Source: an uncultured Selenomonadales bacterium (GTDB lineage: Bacteria > Bacillota > Negativicutes > Selenomonadales > Selenomonadaceae). Taken from it: a stretch of DNA of 13,474 nt. The DNA is taken from assembly GCA_947165405.1 (NCBI GenBank), contig CAMVAG010000037.1:1-13474 (forward strand), written 5' to 3'. The notes beneath the pieces are model-generated. The model did not search any database and was not told the origin of the DNA. It saw only the letters and a list, made by a program, of their open reading frames with translations. Shown here one piece after another: positions 1 through 7,104 of the stretch. The translations under genes were made by a program, and so were the position numbers. How positions within the stretch are numbered: position 1 is the stretch's first letter; every line of letters begins with the position of its first letter.

Positions 1-7
1 AATTAAT

Positions 8-15
8 CTCCTCCC
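8..15 (-). promoter_or_regulatory. Shine-Dalgarno site of a gene lying off the left edge
   Basis: Read on the minus strand, the bases are GGGAGGAG, a near-perfect SD, followed by ATTAATT to the window edge. A start codon is therefore expected within a few bases beyond position 1. The site lies downstream of the cobalamin riboswitch and just after a weak 4-bp stem, CCTG (28-25) with CAGG (17-14), which touches the SD. This fits translational control of the outside gene, but the stem is weak. The identity of the gene cannot be seen; B12 riboswitches usually precede cobalamin uptake, biosynthesis or B12-independent isozyme genes. Confidence 0.6.
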
Positions 16-44
16 TGTCGCTCGCAGGTCAAACGGTGATTGTC

Positions 45-195
45 AATCGAGCAGTTCTCCCGACTTCGGCTCAATGCTCCTCTGCGCCTTCCCAAGTTTC
101 CCCAGTGACATGATTGCAGAGTCGCTCCCCGCTACGGTGACGTGATCGTTCCGGCTTTTGACCGGATTCCCTATTGAGGCTTGCGCCACTCGACC
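45..195 (-). ncRNA. Cobalamin (B12) riboswitch
   Basis: The minus strand carries the conserved core of the cobalamin riboswitch aptamer in order: AGGGAATCCGGT followed by the AGCCGG partner arm; then GTCACCGTAGCGGGGAGCGA (P5 region); then the B12-box-like GTCACTGGGGAAACTTGGG (plus positions about 94-112); then GAGCCGAAGTCGGGAGA. An outer P1 helix can be drawn between GGTCGAG (195-189) and CTCGATT (51-45), with two G-U pairs at its end. The box reads GTCACTG rather than the commoner GCCACTG. The RNA starts about 20 bases after its own promoter and leads into the SD at 15-8, so the regulated gene is to the left of the window. Confidence 0.93.
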
Positions 196-223
196 CAATC
201 GATATGAAATTTTCAACGCGCCT

Positions 224-252
224 ATTTTCCTGCAAATCGCCGCGTTTGTCAA
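224..252 (-). promoter_or_regulatory. Sigma-A-type promoter of the cobalamin riboswitch transcript
   Basis: On the minus strand a perfect -35 TTGACA (252-247) is followed after 17 bases by GAAAAT (229-224), matching 4 of 6 positions of the -10 consensus. Predicted transcription start is near 217, which leaves about 20 bases before the riboswitch P1 helix. Confidence 0.65.
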
Positions 253-260
253 TAAAAATC

Positions 261-290
261 TTGACAGCGATAAAATTTTTGTGTTAGACT
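261..290 (+). promoter_or_regulatory. Promoter of rplS
   Basis: A perfect -35 TTGACA (261-266), an 18-base spacer and -10 TAGACT (285-290) preceded by TG (282-283), which is an extended -10. Predicted start near 297, giving a leader of about 60 bases. Its -35 lies only 8 bases from the -35 of the leftward riboswitch promoter, so the two promoters are back to back. Confidence 0.7.
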
Positions 291-304
291 TTGCAAGCTT
301 AAAA

Positions 305-334
305 GGCGTTCCTCTGCGTGCGGGCAAGAACGTC
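305..334 (+). ncRNA. Hairpin in the rplS leader, candidate L19 autoregulatory leader
   Basis: GGCGTTC (305-311) pairs with GAACGTC (328-334), including one G-U pair. Inside it TGC (315-317) pairs with GCA (324-326) around the loop GTGCGG. The result is an upper stem separated from the lower stem by an asymmetric internal loop, ending 10 bases before the SD. L19 leader RNAs are known in Firmicutes and act by binding the protein product. I cannot confirm a match to that family without a covariance model, so this is a structural candidate only. Confidence 0.4.
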
Positions 335-344
335 GGACAAAGAT

Positions 345-350
345 GGGAGG
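345..350 (+). promoter_or_regulatory. Shine-Dalgarno site fixing the TTG start of rplS
   Basis: GGGAGG ends 8 bases before TTG at 359, the ideal spacing. The in-frame TTG at 353 would be only 2 bases away, and the upstream in-frame ATG at 158 precedes the promoter and cannot be on the transcript. Confidence 0.7.
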
Positions 351-358
351 ACTTGAAA

Positions 359-709
359 TTGAATATTATCGAACTCATTGAGAAGGAACAACTGCGCGAC
401 AACATTCCGCAATTCGCGCCGGGCGATACCGTTCGTGTTCATGCAAAAATCGTCGAAGGCAACCGCGAACGCATTCAGATTTTCGAAGGCGTCGTTATCG
501 GTCGTCAAGGAACGGGCGTGCGCGAAATGTTCACCGTCCGCAGAATTTCTTACGGCGTCGGCGTCGAAAGATTATTCCCCGTGCATTCGCCTCGCGTCGA
601 GAAAATTGAAGTCGTTCGTCGCGGCGCGGTTCGTCGTGCCAAGCTTTACTATCTGCGCAAGCTCACGGGCAAGGCGGCTCGTATCAAAGAGAAAAAACCC
701 AAGAAATAA
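359..709 (+). CDS. rplS: Large ribosomal subunit protein bL19
   Basis: This is ribosomal protein L19 of the 50S subunit, found at the 30S-50S interface. The 116 residues match the family length. Recognisable blocks are the N-terminal NIIELIEKEQLR helix, PGDTVRVHAKIVEGNRERIQ, FEGVVIGRQGTGV, the region YGVGVERLFPVHSPRVEKIE, and the basic RRAKLYYLR tail followed by lysines. The start is a TTG chosen by the SD at 345-350. The gene has its own promoter and terminator, so it is a single-gene transcript here. In many Firmicutes rplS follows trmD and rimM, and those neighbours are absent on this side. A longer reading from position 158 is rejected because it runs through the promoter. Confidence 0.96.
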   Translation: MNIIELIEKEQLRDNIPQFAPGDTVRVHAKIVEGNRERIQIFEGVVIGRQGTGVREMFTVRRISYGVGVERLFPVHSPRVEKIEVVRRGAVRRAKLYYLRKLTGKAARIKEKKPKK

Positions 710-729
710 TTTTGACGGAAAAAATTTTA

Positions 730-758
730 AGAGGCTCGCTTCGGCGGGTCTCTTTTTT
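730..758 (+). terminator. Intrinsic terminator of rplS
   Basis: A 10-bp stem, AGAGGCTCGC (730-739) with GCGGGTCTCT (744-753), closes a TTCG tetraloop, with two G-U pairs and no mismatches. It runs into a T-tract to 758. It starts 20 bases after the rplS stop. Confidence 0.92.
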
Positions 759-820
759 GTCGAAAAAAAAATTTTGCTTGTGTTGTTTGCAATGAAATAA
801 AGATTGCTGAAAAAAATTTG

Positions 821-849
821 AAGACAAGGCAACGATTTCGTGATAAAAT
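821..849 (+). promoter_or_regulatory. Candidate promoter of the DUF445-ktr-murI operon
   Basis: AAGACA (821-826, 4 of 6 matches) is 17 bases from TAAAAT (844-849, 5 of 6 matches). It lies between the rplS terminator and the SD of the first DUF445 gene, and would give a very short leader. The match is moderate. Confidence 0.4.
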
Positions 850-862
850 AATTTTGACAGAT

Positions 863-869
863 GGAGGTG
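863..869 (+). promoter_or_regulatory. Shine-Dalgarno site fixing the TTG start of the first DUF445 gene
   Basis: GGAGGTG ends 9 bases before TTG at 879. The in-frame ATG at 861 and GTG at 867 overlap this SD and would have no SD of their own, so the TTG is the better start. Confidence 0.65.
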
Positions 870-878
870 AAAATTTTT

Positions 879-2267
879 TTGGAAAATAAAACAAAAGCGA
901 CGGCGACTTTGGCGGCAAGTGCTCTGTGCGCGGTCTCGACACTGCCGGAAATTTCGCCGCTGAAATTTATATTGACGGGCGCGACGGGCGGATTCATTCT
1001 CGGTTTGTTTAATCACGGATTCTTGGCGGCGACAATCGGAGGCATGGCTGACTGGTTCGGCGTGACGGCTCTCTTTCGCAAGCCGCTCGGAATCGGTTTC
1101 CACACGGAAATTTTAAGACGCAATCGCGGGCGAATCATGGATGCCATCGTCGAATTCGTCGGCACCGATTTGCTCAACACGAAAAATATTATGGAGACCG
1201 TTCACGACGAAAACACCGCCCAACTTTTGATTGACTACTTCGAACAAAACAAAGGGCGCGCCAAAACAAAAACCCTCGTGCGGGAAATTATCGGCGAACT
1301 TTTTAACGGACTCGATACGCAAAAAATTTCTCGGAGCGTCGCGCCGATTTTGGAAAACGAAATTAAAAATCTCGACGCGGAAAAACTTTTCGACGCCGTG
1401 TTAAAGGTCGTCAAGAGCGACAAGCACAGCCGAAAAATTTTAATCACGCTCTTTGACACGGGGCATAAAATTCTTCGCAGCCCGCACATGCAAGAGGAGA
1501 TTCTCAAAAAGATAACCGAACTGCGCGAGGCTTACGAAGGCGATTCGGCGGGGCGTGCGCTCGTGTTGAGTTCAATGGATTTGACCGACGAAAAAATTTT
1601 GAATATTTTAAATGAGACCGTCGAGAAAAAAATCAGCGACGCCGAAAAAGTTCTCAACATGACGGGCGCGCTCGTCGACAGCGACACGGCGAACGCGGCT
1701 GACGAAATGATAAAAATGTTCGGCGGCTTCGTGAATTCGGCGGCGGGCAGTCTCAATACAAAAAAATTTCTCAACGACTTGATGAAACTTTTCCTGCAGA
1801 AATTCGACACGGAAAATTTTATCAAGACGTGGCTCGATGTGAACGTCAAAGGAGAAACCGACCCGAAGATTTTGGAAAAGCTTCGTCGACAGCAGGCAGC
1901 CAATCCGAAGTCAACGCGCATTGTCGAAGTCGAACGCAAGCCCGTCATTTGGAAAGAGTCGATTGATTATCTCGTCGACGCGAAGATTGACGAATTCATT
2001 AAGGACGAAAAACTTCAGAAGAGTTTCGACAAGCTCATAAAAGATTTCATTGAGAATTTGTTGGAAGAATATCGCGGGCAAATTCCGCAGATGATTCGCG
2101 AACGGCTCGACAAGTTCAGCGACGACGAACTGACGGAATTTGTTGAAAGTCACGTGGCGGACGATTTGCAGATGATTCGTATCAACGGCTCGATTTGCGG
2201 CGGCTTGGTCGGCATGTTCCTGTTTATCGTTTCGCAACTTATCGAACACATTGCGCAGGGAGGATAA
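879..2267 (+). CDS. DUF445 family membrane-anchored protein (first copy)
   Basis: A 462-residue protein of the DUF445 (YjiN-like) family, whose biochemical role is unknown. The hydrophobic N-terminus (about residues 8-50) leads into the family hallmark GGMADWFGVTALFRKPLG (about 54-71) and FHTEILRRNRGRI (about 74-86). A long charged, largely helical middle follows. The C-terminus has the conserved IRINGSICGGLVG just before a hydrophobic segment, consistent with a C-terminal membrane anchor. It heads an operon with a KtrB/KtrA-type potassium system, whose first gene starts 6 bases after this stop, and a second DUF445 gene follows that pair. The family call is firm; the function is not known. 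The conserved ends suggest both termini associate with the membrane while the helical centre projects from it. Confidence 0.88.
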   Translation: MENKTKATATLAASALCAVSTLPEISPLKFILTGATGGFILGLFNHGFLAATIGGMADWFGVTALFRKPLGIGFHTEILRRNRGRIMDAIVEFVGTDLLNTKNIMETVHDENTAQLLIDYFEQNKGRAKTKTLVREIIGELFNGLDTQKISRSVAPILENEIKNLDAEKLFDAVLKVVKSDKHSRKILITLFDTGHKILRSPHMQEEILKKITELREAYEGDSAGRALVLSSMDLTDEKILNILNETVEKKISDAEKVLNMTGALVDSDTANAADEMIKMFGGFVNSAAGSLNTKKFLNDLMKLFLQKFDTENFIKTWLDVNVKGETDPKILEKLRRQQAANPKSTRIVEVERKPVIWKESIDYLVDAKIDEFIKDEKLQKSFDKLIKDFIENLLEEYRGQIPQMIRERLDKFSDDELTEFVESHVADDLQMIRINGSICGGLVGMFLFIVSQLIEHIAQGG

Positions 2268-2273
2268 TTGACA

Positions 2274-3644
2274 ATGGCGCATGACTTGCAACACGTCGAT
2301 TATTTCAAACGCTTTCAAAGAGCTTTTCGCCTGAAACCGACGCAGGTCATTATCTTGAGCTTTGTGTTTATGATTTTGCTCGGCACGGGGCTTTTGATGT
2401 TGCCGATAAGCACAACAAATAATTTGGGACTGTCGCTGATCGATGCGCTGTTCGTTTCCACGTCGGCTTCATGCGTGACGGGCTTGACGGTCGTCGACGT
2501 GCACAACGATTTAACGATATTCGGCACGGTCGTAATGCTCCTGCTGATTCAAGTCGGCGGGCTGGGCATAATGACATTGGCAACGATGGTCGTGTACAAG
2601 ATAGGCTATCGTTTCCACCTGCAAGAAAATTTGATTTTGCAAGAGTCGCTTAATCAAGGCGGGCAAGCGAGGATGATTGAGCTGATTCGCAAAATAATTA
2701 AATACACGCTCGTGATTGAAGGTTTCTTCGCTGCGGTGCTGACGCTTCATTTTATACCCGAATTCGGAGCAAAGGCGGTGGGCTACGGGATTTTTCATTC
2801 GGTCTCGGCGTTCTGCAATGCCGGCTTCGATTTGTTCGGCAACTACGACAGCCTCTGCAAACGCAACGACGATTATTTTTTGATGGCGTGTATCGGCACG
2901 TTGATAATTTTGGGCGGAACAGGATTTACGGTCATATCGGATTTCGTGAATCGTCGACGCTGGAAAAAATTTTCTCTTCACACAAAAATTGTCGTCGTCA
3001 TGAACGCCGCGCTGATTCTCGTCGGAACGTTTTTAATCTTCGCTGTGGAATATTATAATCCCGATACGGTCGGCAAATTGTCTGTCCCCGCGCAGCTCGC
3101 CAACGCTTGTTTTACTTCGGTTTCGTGCAGGACGGCGGGTTTCAACACGTTTGACTTGATGCAGGCAGAGCAAATCACGCAACTGACGATGATTATCTTA
3201 ATGTTTATCGGAGCTGCGCCTCTGTCGACGGGCGGCGGCATAAAGAGCACGACCTTTTTTGTAATCATAATGTCGATGTGGACGGTCTTTCGCGGCAAAA
3301 AAGAGATTGTCGTTTTCGGGCGGCGCATAACCCGTGAAATTCGCGACAGAGCCTTTGCAATTTTTACTATGGGAACAATTTGGATAGTTGTCGCGGGAAT
3401 AATTTTATCGATGATTGACGGCGAAGTTCATAATTTGGAAGTAGTTGTCTTTGAAACGGTTTCGGGCTTCGGCACGGTCGGCATGGGCATAGGAATAACT
3501 TCGGAGTGGAATGTTTGGGGCAAATTGATATTGACGTTGACGATGTTGGTCGGCAGAATCGGGATAATGACTTTCATGCTGGCATTGATAACGCAAAAAG
3601 ATTCGGCGATAAAATATCCGCCGGAAGACATTATGATAGGTTGA
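2274..3644 (+). CDS. ktrB: TrkH/KtrB-family potassium uptake channel subunit
   Basis: A 456-residue polytopic membrane protein for K+ uptake. The four channel repeats of the family are visible with their selectivity-filter loops: SCVTGLTV (about 67-73), FCNAGFDLFG (about 180-189), SCRTAGFNTF (about 284-293) and FGTVGMGIG (about 399-407). APLSTGGGIKSTTF (about 315-328), the conserved segment preceding the fourth repeat, is also present. The single cytosolic partner encoded next door (RCK protein) and the length fit KtrB better than enteric TrkH, which is slightly longer. The start ATG has AGGGAGG 10 bases upstream; the in-frame TTG at 2268 is too close to that SD. The gene lies between a DUF445 gene and ktrA, all on one transcript. 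Confidence 0.93.
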   Translation: MAHDLQHVDYFKRFQRAFRLKPTQVIILSFVFMILLGTGLLMLPISTTNNLGLSLIDALFVSTSASCVTGLTVVDVHNDLTIFGTVVMLLLIQVGGLGIMTLATMVVYKIGYRFHLQENLILQESLNQGGQARMIELIRKIIKYTLVIEGFFAAVLTLHFIPEFGAKAVGYGIFHSVSAFCNAGFDLFGNYDSLCKRNDDYFLMACIGTLIILGGTGFTVISDFVNRRRWKKFSLHTKIVVVMNAALILVGTFLIFAVEYYNPDTVGKLSVPAQLANACFTSVSCRTAGFNTFDLMQAEQITQLTMIILMFIGAAPLSTGGGIKSTTFFVIIMSMWTVFRGKKEIVVFGRRITREIRDRAFAIFTMGTIWIVVAGIILSMIDGEVHNLEVVVFETVSGFGTVGMGIGITSEWNVWGKLILTLTMLVGRIGIMTFMLALITQKDSAIKYPPEDIMIG

Positions 3645-3655
3645 GGATGATAACT

Positions 3656-4324
3656 ATGCAAAAGCAATTCGCGATACTCGGACTGGGGCGTTTCGGCAGG
3701 AACGTTGCATTGACGCTTGAAGAGATGGGCTATGAAGTTTTGGGAGTAGACAAAGATGAAAACATTGCGGCGGATTTGGCCGAACATTTAACGCACGTTG
3801 TGAGCTTCGACATTCACGACGCACGGGCTTTGGATCAAGTCGGCATTGCAAATTTTGATACGGTCGTCATTGCCTCGAAAAATCTTGAGGCGAGTTTGAT
3901 GGCTACCATGCTTTGCAAAGAGCGGAACGTTTCGGAAATCGTTGTAAAGGCGATAGACGAACGCCACGCGGAAATGGCAAAGAGGCTTGGCGCAACGAAA
4001 GTGATTTTTTCTGAACGCGACACGGCAAGACGAGTTGCCGCGCATTTGGTTTCGTCTAACCTCGTCGATTACATTGAGCTTGAATCTGAAATAAAAATTA
4101 TGCGCTTGGAAGTGCCGCCGAAATTTATCGGGAAAAATTTAATCCAATTGAATTTGCGCGCTGCCTGCGGCTTGAATGTCATTGCGTTAATCAAAGATAA
4201 GGAGATGCTCGTGCCGCCGCCGCCCGAATACATTTTTGCAGCGGGCGACGAAATTTTTGCGATAGGCACTTATGCCGCGTTGTCGAAATTTGAATTTGAT
4301 TTTCAAGCAAGCCCTCGCGTTTGA
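3656..4324 (+). CDS. ktrA: RCK-domain regulator of K+ uptake (KtrA/TrkA family)
   Basis: A 222-residue cytosolic regulator that forms rings on KtrB and gates it in response to nucleotide binding. The N-terminal Rossmann-type RCK domain shows the dinucleotide loop GLGRFG (9-14) and an acidic residue at the end of the second strand (VDKDEN, about 31-36). The C-terminal RCK_C domain starts near residue 135 and includes VPPKFIGKNL and AAGDEIFAIG. The length matches single-RCK KtrA rather than duplicated TrkA. Its SD is formed by TGAGGA over the ktrB stop codon, 8-9 bases before the ATG, so the two genes are translationally coupled. The in-frame ATG at 3647 overlaps the SD and is less likely. Confidence 0.93.
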   Translation: MQKQFAILGLGRFGRNVALTLEEMGYEVLGVDKDENIAADLAEHLTHVVSFDIHDARALDQVGIANFDTVVIASKNLEASLMATMLCKERNVSEIVVKAIDERHAEMAKRLGATKVIFSERDTARRVAAHLVSSNLVDYIELESEIKIMRLEVPPKFIGKNLIQLNLRAACGLNVIALIKDKEMLVPPPPEYIFAAGDEIFAIGTYAALSKFEFDFQASPRV

Positions 4325-4347
4325 ATAAGCATTGCCTCTGAAAGGTC

Positions 4348-5634
4348 GTGAATTTTTTGAACAGGTGGAATACAGCGGATACAACTTTGCTCTGCGCGGC
4401 GTTGTGTTTTTTGATGGCGGTCGGCTTCAAAATCATATTTCCCGGCAACGTCATTGCGGAAGGATTTTTATTCGTGACGGAGGCGGCACTCGTCGGCGGG
4501 ATAGCTGACTGGTTCGCGGTGACTGCTCTTTTCAAAAAGCCGCTGGGTTTTTCATTTCACACGGCGATACTTCCTCGACGCAGAAAAGATTTTGTCAAGG
4601 CGTCGGTCATCATGGTTCAGCAGGAATTTTTTTCGCGCCGCTCGATTTTCAAAAAGCTCGGTGACTTCAAACTCATGCCGCGTATCGTCGAATACCTCGC
4701 CAAAGATTCGACGCGCAAGATGATTGTCGACGAACTCTTTAACGTCGTGAAAAAATATGTTGCCGCTCAAAACAAAGAGACGCGCTCCAAGTCGATTGCC
4801 AATGAATTGCGCCGAATCCTCCGCGATATTCCCGCGCAAGGTTTGATTGACGATTTCGGCTCGCACTTCAAACGCAACGACAAGGACAGGGAAATTTTTA
4901 TCGGTATCGTCAAGGCGATGCGCAAGACCGCTGCCAAGCCCGAAACTTGCGATAAACTTCAAGCGATTTTGGAAGAATACGCCAACGAAAAAACCAAAAA
5001 CATGGGCGGCTTTTCAATTTTAATGGCGGGGCTCGCGCAAATGTTGGACTTGGTGAACTTCGAGGAAGCGGCAAGGATTATGCAAATTCAGTTGCTGAAA
5101 CTCCTCGACGAACTCGCCGGCAACACTCAACTGCACCGCCGCACGCTCAACGAATGCCGCTTGAAAATTTCAGAGTTGAGTGACACGCCCGAATTTAAAG
5201 ACTTGGTCGAACGGATTCAAATCGACGCCGCAACTGCCTTGCCGCTCGAAGAGGCGATTGAACTCGCGCTGATTCATTTGGAAAATCAACTTCGCGCTCC
5301 CGATTCAAAAAATCTCGGCGGGCTTTTGAAGAAACTTTTCAATGAAGAATACGACAGACTTTTAAAACTTTTGAACGAGGACACCGCCGCCAAAGCCGCC
5401 TTTGAAAAATTTATCGACGAATTGACTGCGCGGGCGGCTCTTCATGCTCAACCGCTCGTCGGAGTCGTTGCGAAGTCTGCGCTTGACAAATTGACGGAAG
5501 AGCAGCTGAACAATTTGGTTTACGACAAGGCGGAAAAAGATTTTATTTGGATTCGGCTCAACGGTTCGATAGTCGGTTCGTTCGTCGGACTTGCGATTTT
5601 CATTTTGCTGAAGGCGGCGGGGTTGAGCGTATGA
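4348..5634 (+). CDS. DUF445 family membrane-anchored protein (second copy)
   Basis: A 428-residue paralogue of the DUF445 protein upstream. It keeps the same hallmark near the N-terminus, GGIADWFAVTALFKKPLG then FHTAILPRRRKDF, and the same C-terminal IRLNGSIVGSFVG before a hydrophobic tail. The central helical region is much more divergent from the first copy and slightly shorter, which suggests an old duplication rather than a recent one. The GTG start has only a poor, close SD (AAAGG). The TTG at 4357 is 11 bases from that SD and is an equally plausible start. It follows ktrA by 23 bases, and its stop overlaps the murI start as ATGA, so it links the potassium genes to a peptidoglycan precursor gene on one transcript. 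Function unknown. Confidence 0.86.
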   Translation: MNFLNRWNTADTTLLCAALCFLMAVGFKIIFPGNVIAEGFLFVTEAALVGGIADWFAVTALFKKPLGFSFHTAILPRRRKDFVKASVIMVQQEFFSRRSIFKKLGDFKLMPRIVEYLAKDSTRKMIVDELFNVVKKYVAAQNKETRSKSIANELRRILRDIPAQGLIDDFGSHFKRNDKDREIFIGIVKAMRKTAAKPETCDKLQAILEEYANEKTKNMGGFSILMAGLAQMLDLVNFEEAARIMQIQLLKLLDELAGNTQLHRRTLNECRLKISELSDTPEFKDLVERIQIDAATALPLEEAIELALIHLENQLRAPDSKNLGGLLKKLFNEEYDRLLKLLNEDTAAKAAFEKFIDELTARAALHAQPLVGVVAKSALDKLTEEQLNNLVYDKAEKDFIWIRLNGSIVGSFVGLAIFILLKAAGLSV

Positions 5635-6413
5635 AGATTGCTTTTTTTGATTCTGGTATCGGCGGCTTGAGCGTCTTGCATCACGCCGGAAAAGTTTTGC
5701 CGCAAGAAGAATTTATTTTTTTCGCTGACGAGGACAATGTTCCCTACGGCACGAAATCGCCCGAAGAAGTCTTGCGCTTTGTCGACGAGGCGTTCCGATT
5801 TTTAATCGCGCAGGAAGTCGGAGCAATCGTCGTGGCATGCAACACGGCAACTTCGGTGGCGGTGAAAGCCATGCGCGAAAAATATTCCCTGCCGATAATC
5901 GGAATGGAGCCGGCTTTGAAAGTTGCATTGGACGCCTTCCCGAATCGAAAAGTTTTGGTGGCGGCGACGGCGATAACAATCACGGGCGAAAAAATTTTCA
6001 AGCTGATAAAAAAAATTCACGCGGAAAATTTCGCGGAGCTTAAAGCTTTGTCACAGCTCGTCGAATTTGCGGAGCGACAAGAATTTAATTCGGCGGCAGT
6101 GGAAAATTATTTGCGCGAAGAGCTTGCGGCTTACGACTTTGAAAAATTTTCGTCGCTGGTCTTGGGTTGCACGCACTTCAATTATTTTAAAGACACGTTC
6201 AGAAAAATTTTGCCGCCGCATGTAAAAATTTTGGACGGGAACGCCGGCACCGTCAACGAACTCATAAGACGCACGAATTTAAAATCTGCGCGGCTCGGAA
6301 AAAATTTATCGGCAGAATTTTTTTATTCGGGTCGGAAAGTTGAGGACGCGGCGGAACTTTTGCGCTTGAAAAAATTTTTGCGGCGGCTCGACGAAATGGA
6401 GGCTATAATTTAG
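5631..6413 (+). CDS. murI: Glutamate racemase
   Basis: A 260-residue enzyme that interconverts L- and D-glutamate, supplying D-glutamate for peptidoglycan. The substrate and catalytic motifs are intact: FDSGIGGLSV with D7 and S8; VACNTAT with catalytic Cys70; LGCTHF with catalytic Cys180 and His182. VPYG (about 37-40) and the length are typical. The ATG overlaps the stop of the preceding DUF445 gene (ATGA), so translation is probably coupled. An in-frame extension to 5547 lies wholly inside the upstream gene and is not needed. The HAD phosphatase gene follows after 34 bases. No residue expected for activity is missing. Confidence 0.95.
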   Translation: MKIAFFDSGIGGLSVLHHAGKVLPQEEFIFFADEDNVPYGTKSPEEVLRFVDEAFRFLIAQEVGAIVVACNTATSVAVKAMREKYSLPIIGMEPALKVALDAFPNRKVLVAATAITITGEKIFKLIKKIHAENFAELKALSQLVEFAERQEFNSAAVENYLREELAAYDFEKFSSLVLGCTHFNYFKDTFRKILPPHVKILDGNAGTVNELIRRTNLKSARLGKNLSAEFFYSGRKVEDAAELLRLKKFLRRLDEMEAII

Positions 6414-6447
6414 ATGATAGCTGAAAGCTGGCAAAGGAGGCGATACG

Positions 6448-7104
6448 ATGAAAATTTACAAGGCGGCGATTTTCGACATGGACGGCACGCTCGTCGATAC
6501 CCTCGCCGATTTGTACGACAGCGTAAACGAAATGCTCGCGCATTACAATTTCCCGCTGCGCACTCTTGACGAGGTCAGGCAATTCGTCGGCAACGGCGCA
6601 AGGAAATTGATGATTCGAAGCTTGCCCGCCGATAAGATTGATTTTGTCGACGAGGCTCTGGATTTTTACAACGGCTGCTACGCCCGCAACTGCTTAAAAA
6701 AAGTCAAGCCCTACGACGGGATTATTGAGTTCCTCGCGGCTTTGGAGGCAAAAAAAATTCCGCTCGGTGTCTGCACGAACAAGCAGCACTTCGCGGCGGT
6801 TGCCATTGCCGAAAAAATTCTTGCGCCGATAAAATTTTCTTACGTCAGCGGAGACGAACCCGGTTTGCCTCGCAAGCCCGACCCGACTCGTGCTTTGGAA
6901 GGTGCAAAAAAATTTTCCGTCGCGGCGGAGGAAGTTGCCTACTTCGGCGATACGGCGGTTGATATGGAAACGGCACTCAACGCGGGCTTTTTGGCTGTCG
7001 GTGTGACTTGGGGATTTCGTCCGCGCAGTGAACTTGTCGAGAGCGGCGCAAAAATTATCGTCGACCGCCCGCAAGAAATTTTGGAACGAATCACTTTCGG
7101 CTGA
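6448..7104 (+). CDS. HAD-superfamily phosphatase, phosphoglycolate phosphatase-like
   Basis: A 218-residue haloacid-dehalogenase hydrolase with an alpha-helical cap of the Gph/PGP type. All four HAD motifs are visible: DMDGTLVD with nucleophile Asp10 and Asp12; CTNK with Thr110; PRKPDP with Lys143; FGDTAVDM with Asp168 and Asp172. The closest functional class is phosphoglycolate phosphatase or a pyrophosphatase/nucleotidase of the same subfamily; the substrate cannot be told from sequence. A very strong SD, AAAGGAGG, stands 7 bases before the ATG, suggesting it is well translated as the last gene of the operon. Its 3' end overlaps the convergent PLD-ATPase gene by 14 bases, and no terminator can be seen between them. 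Confidence 0.87.
   Translation: MKIYKAAIFDMDGTLVDTLADLYDSVNEMLAHYNFPLRTLDEVRQFVGNGARKLMIRSLPADKIDFVDEALDFYNGCYARNCLKKVKPYDGIIEFLAALEAKKIPLGVCTNKQHFAAVAIAEKILAPIKFSYVSGDEPGLPRKPDPTRALEGAKKFSVAAEEVAYFGDTAVDMETALNAGFLAVGVTWGFRPRSELVESGAKIIVDRPQEILERITFG

Noticed and set aside
158..358. Longer N-terminal reading of rplS from the ATG at 158
   Set aside because: It runs through the divergent promoter region and the leader hairpin; L19 homologues begin at the NIIE motif and the SD at 345-350 points to TTG 359.
43..405. 120-codon open frame on the minus strand
   Set aside because: It covers the cobalamin riboswitch and its promoter, and its protein is low in coding character; the RNA explains the conservation.
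854..859. TTGACA that looks like a -35 box just before the first DUF445 gene
   Set aside because: A matching -10 would fall at about 877-883 inside the start of the gene, where only T-rich sequence without a -10 is present.
3506..3655. Upstream in-frame extension of ktrA into ktrB
   Set aside because: The Rossmann strand and glycine loop begin right after the ATG at 3656, and the SD overlapping the ktrB stop fits that start.
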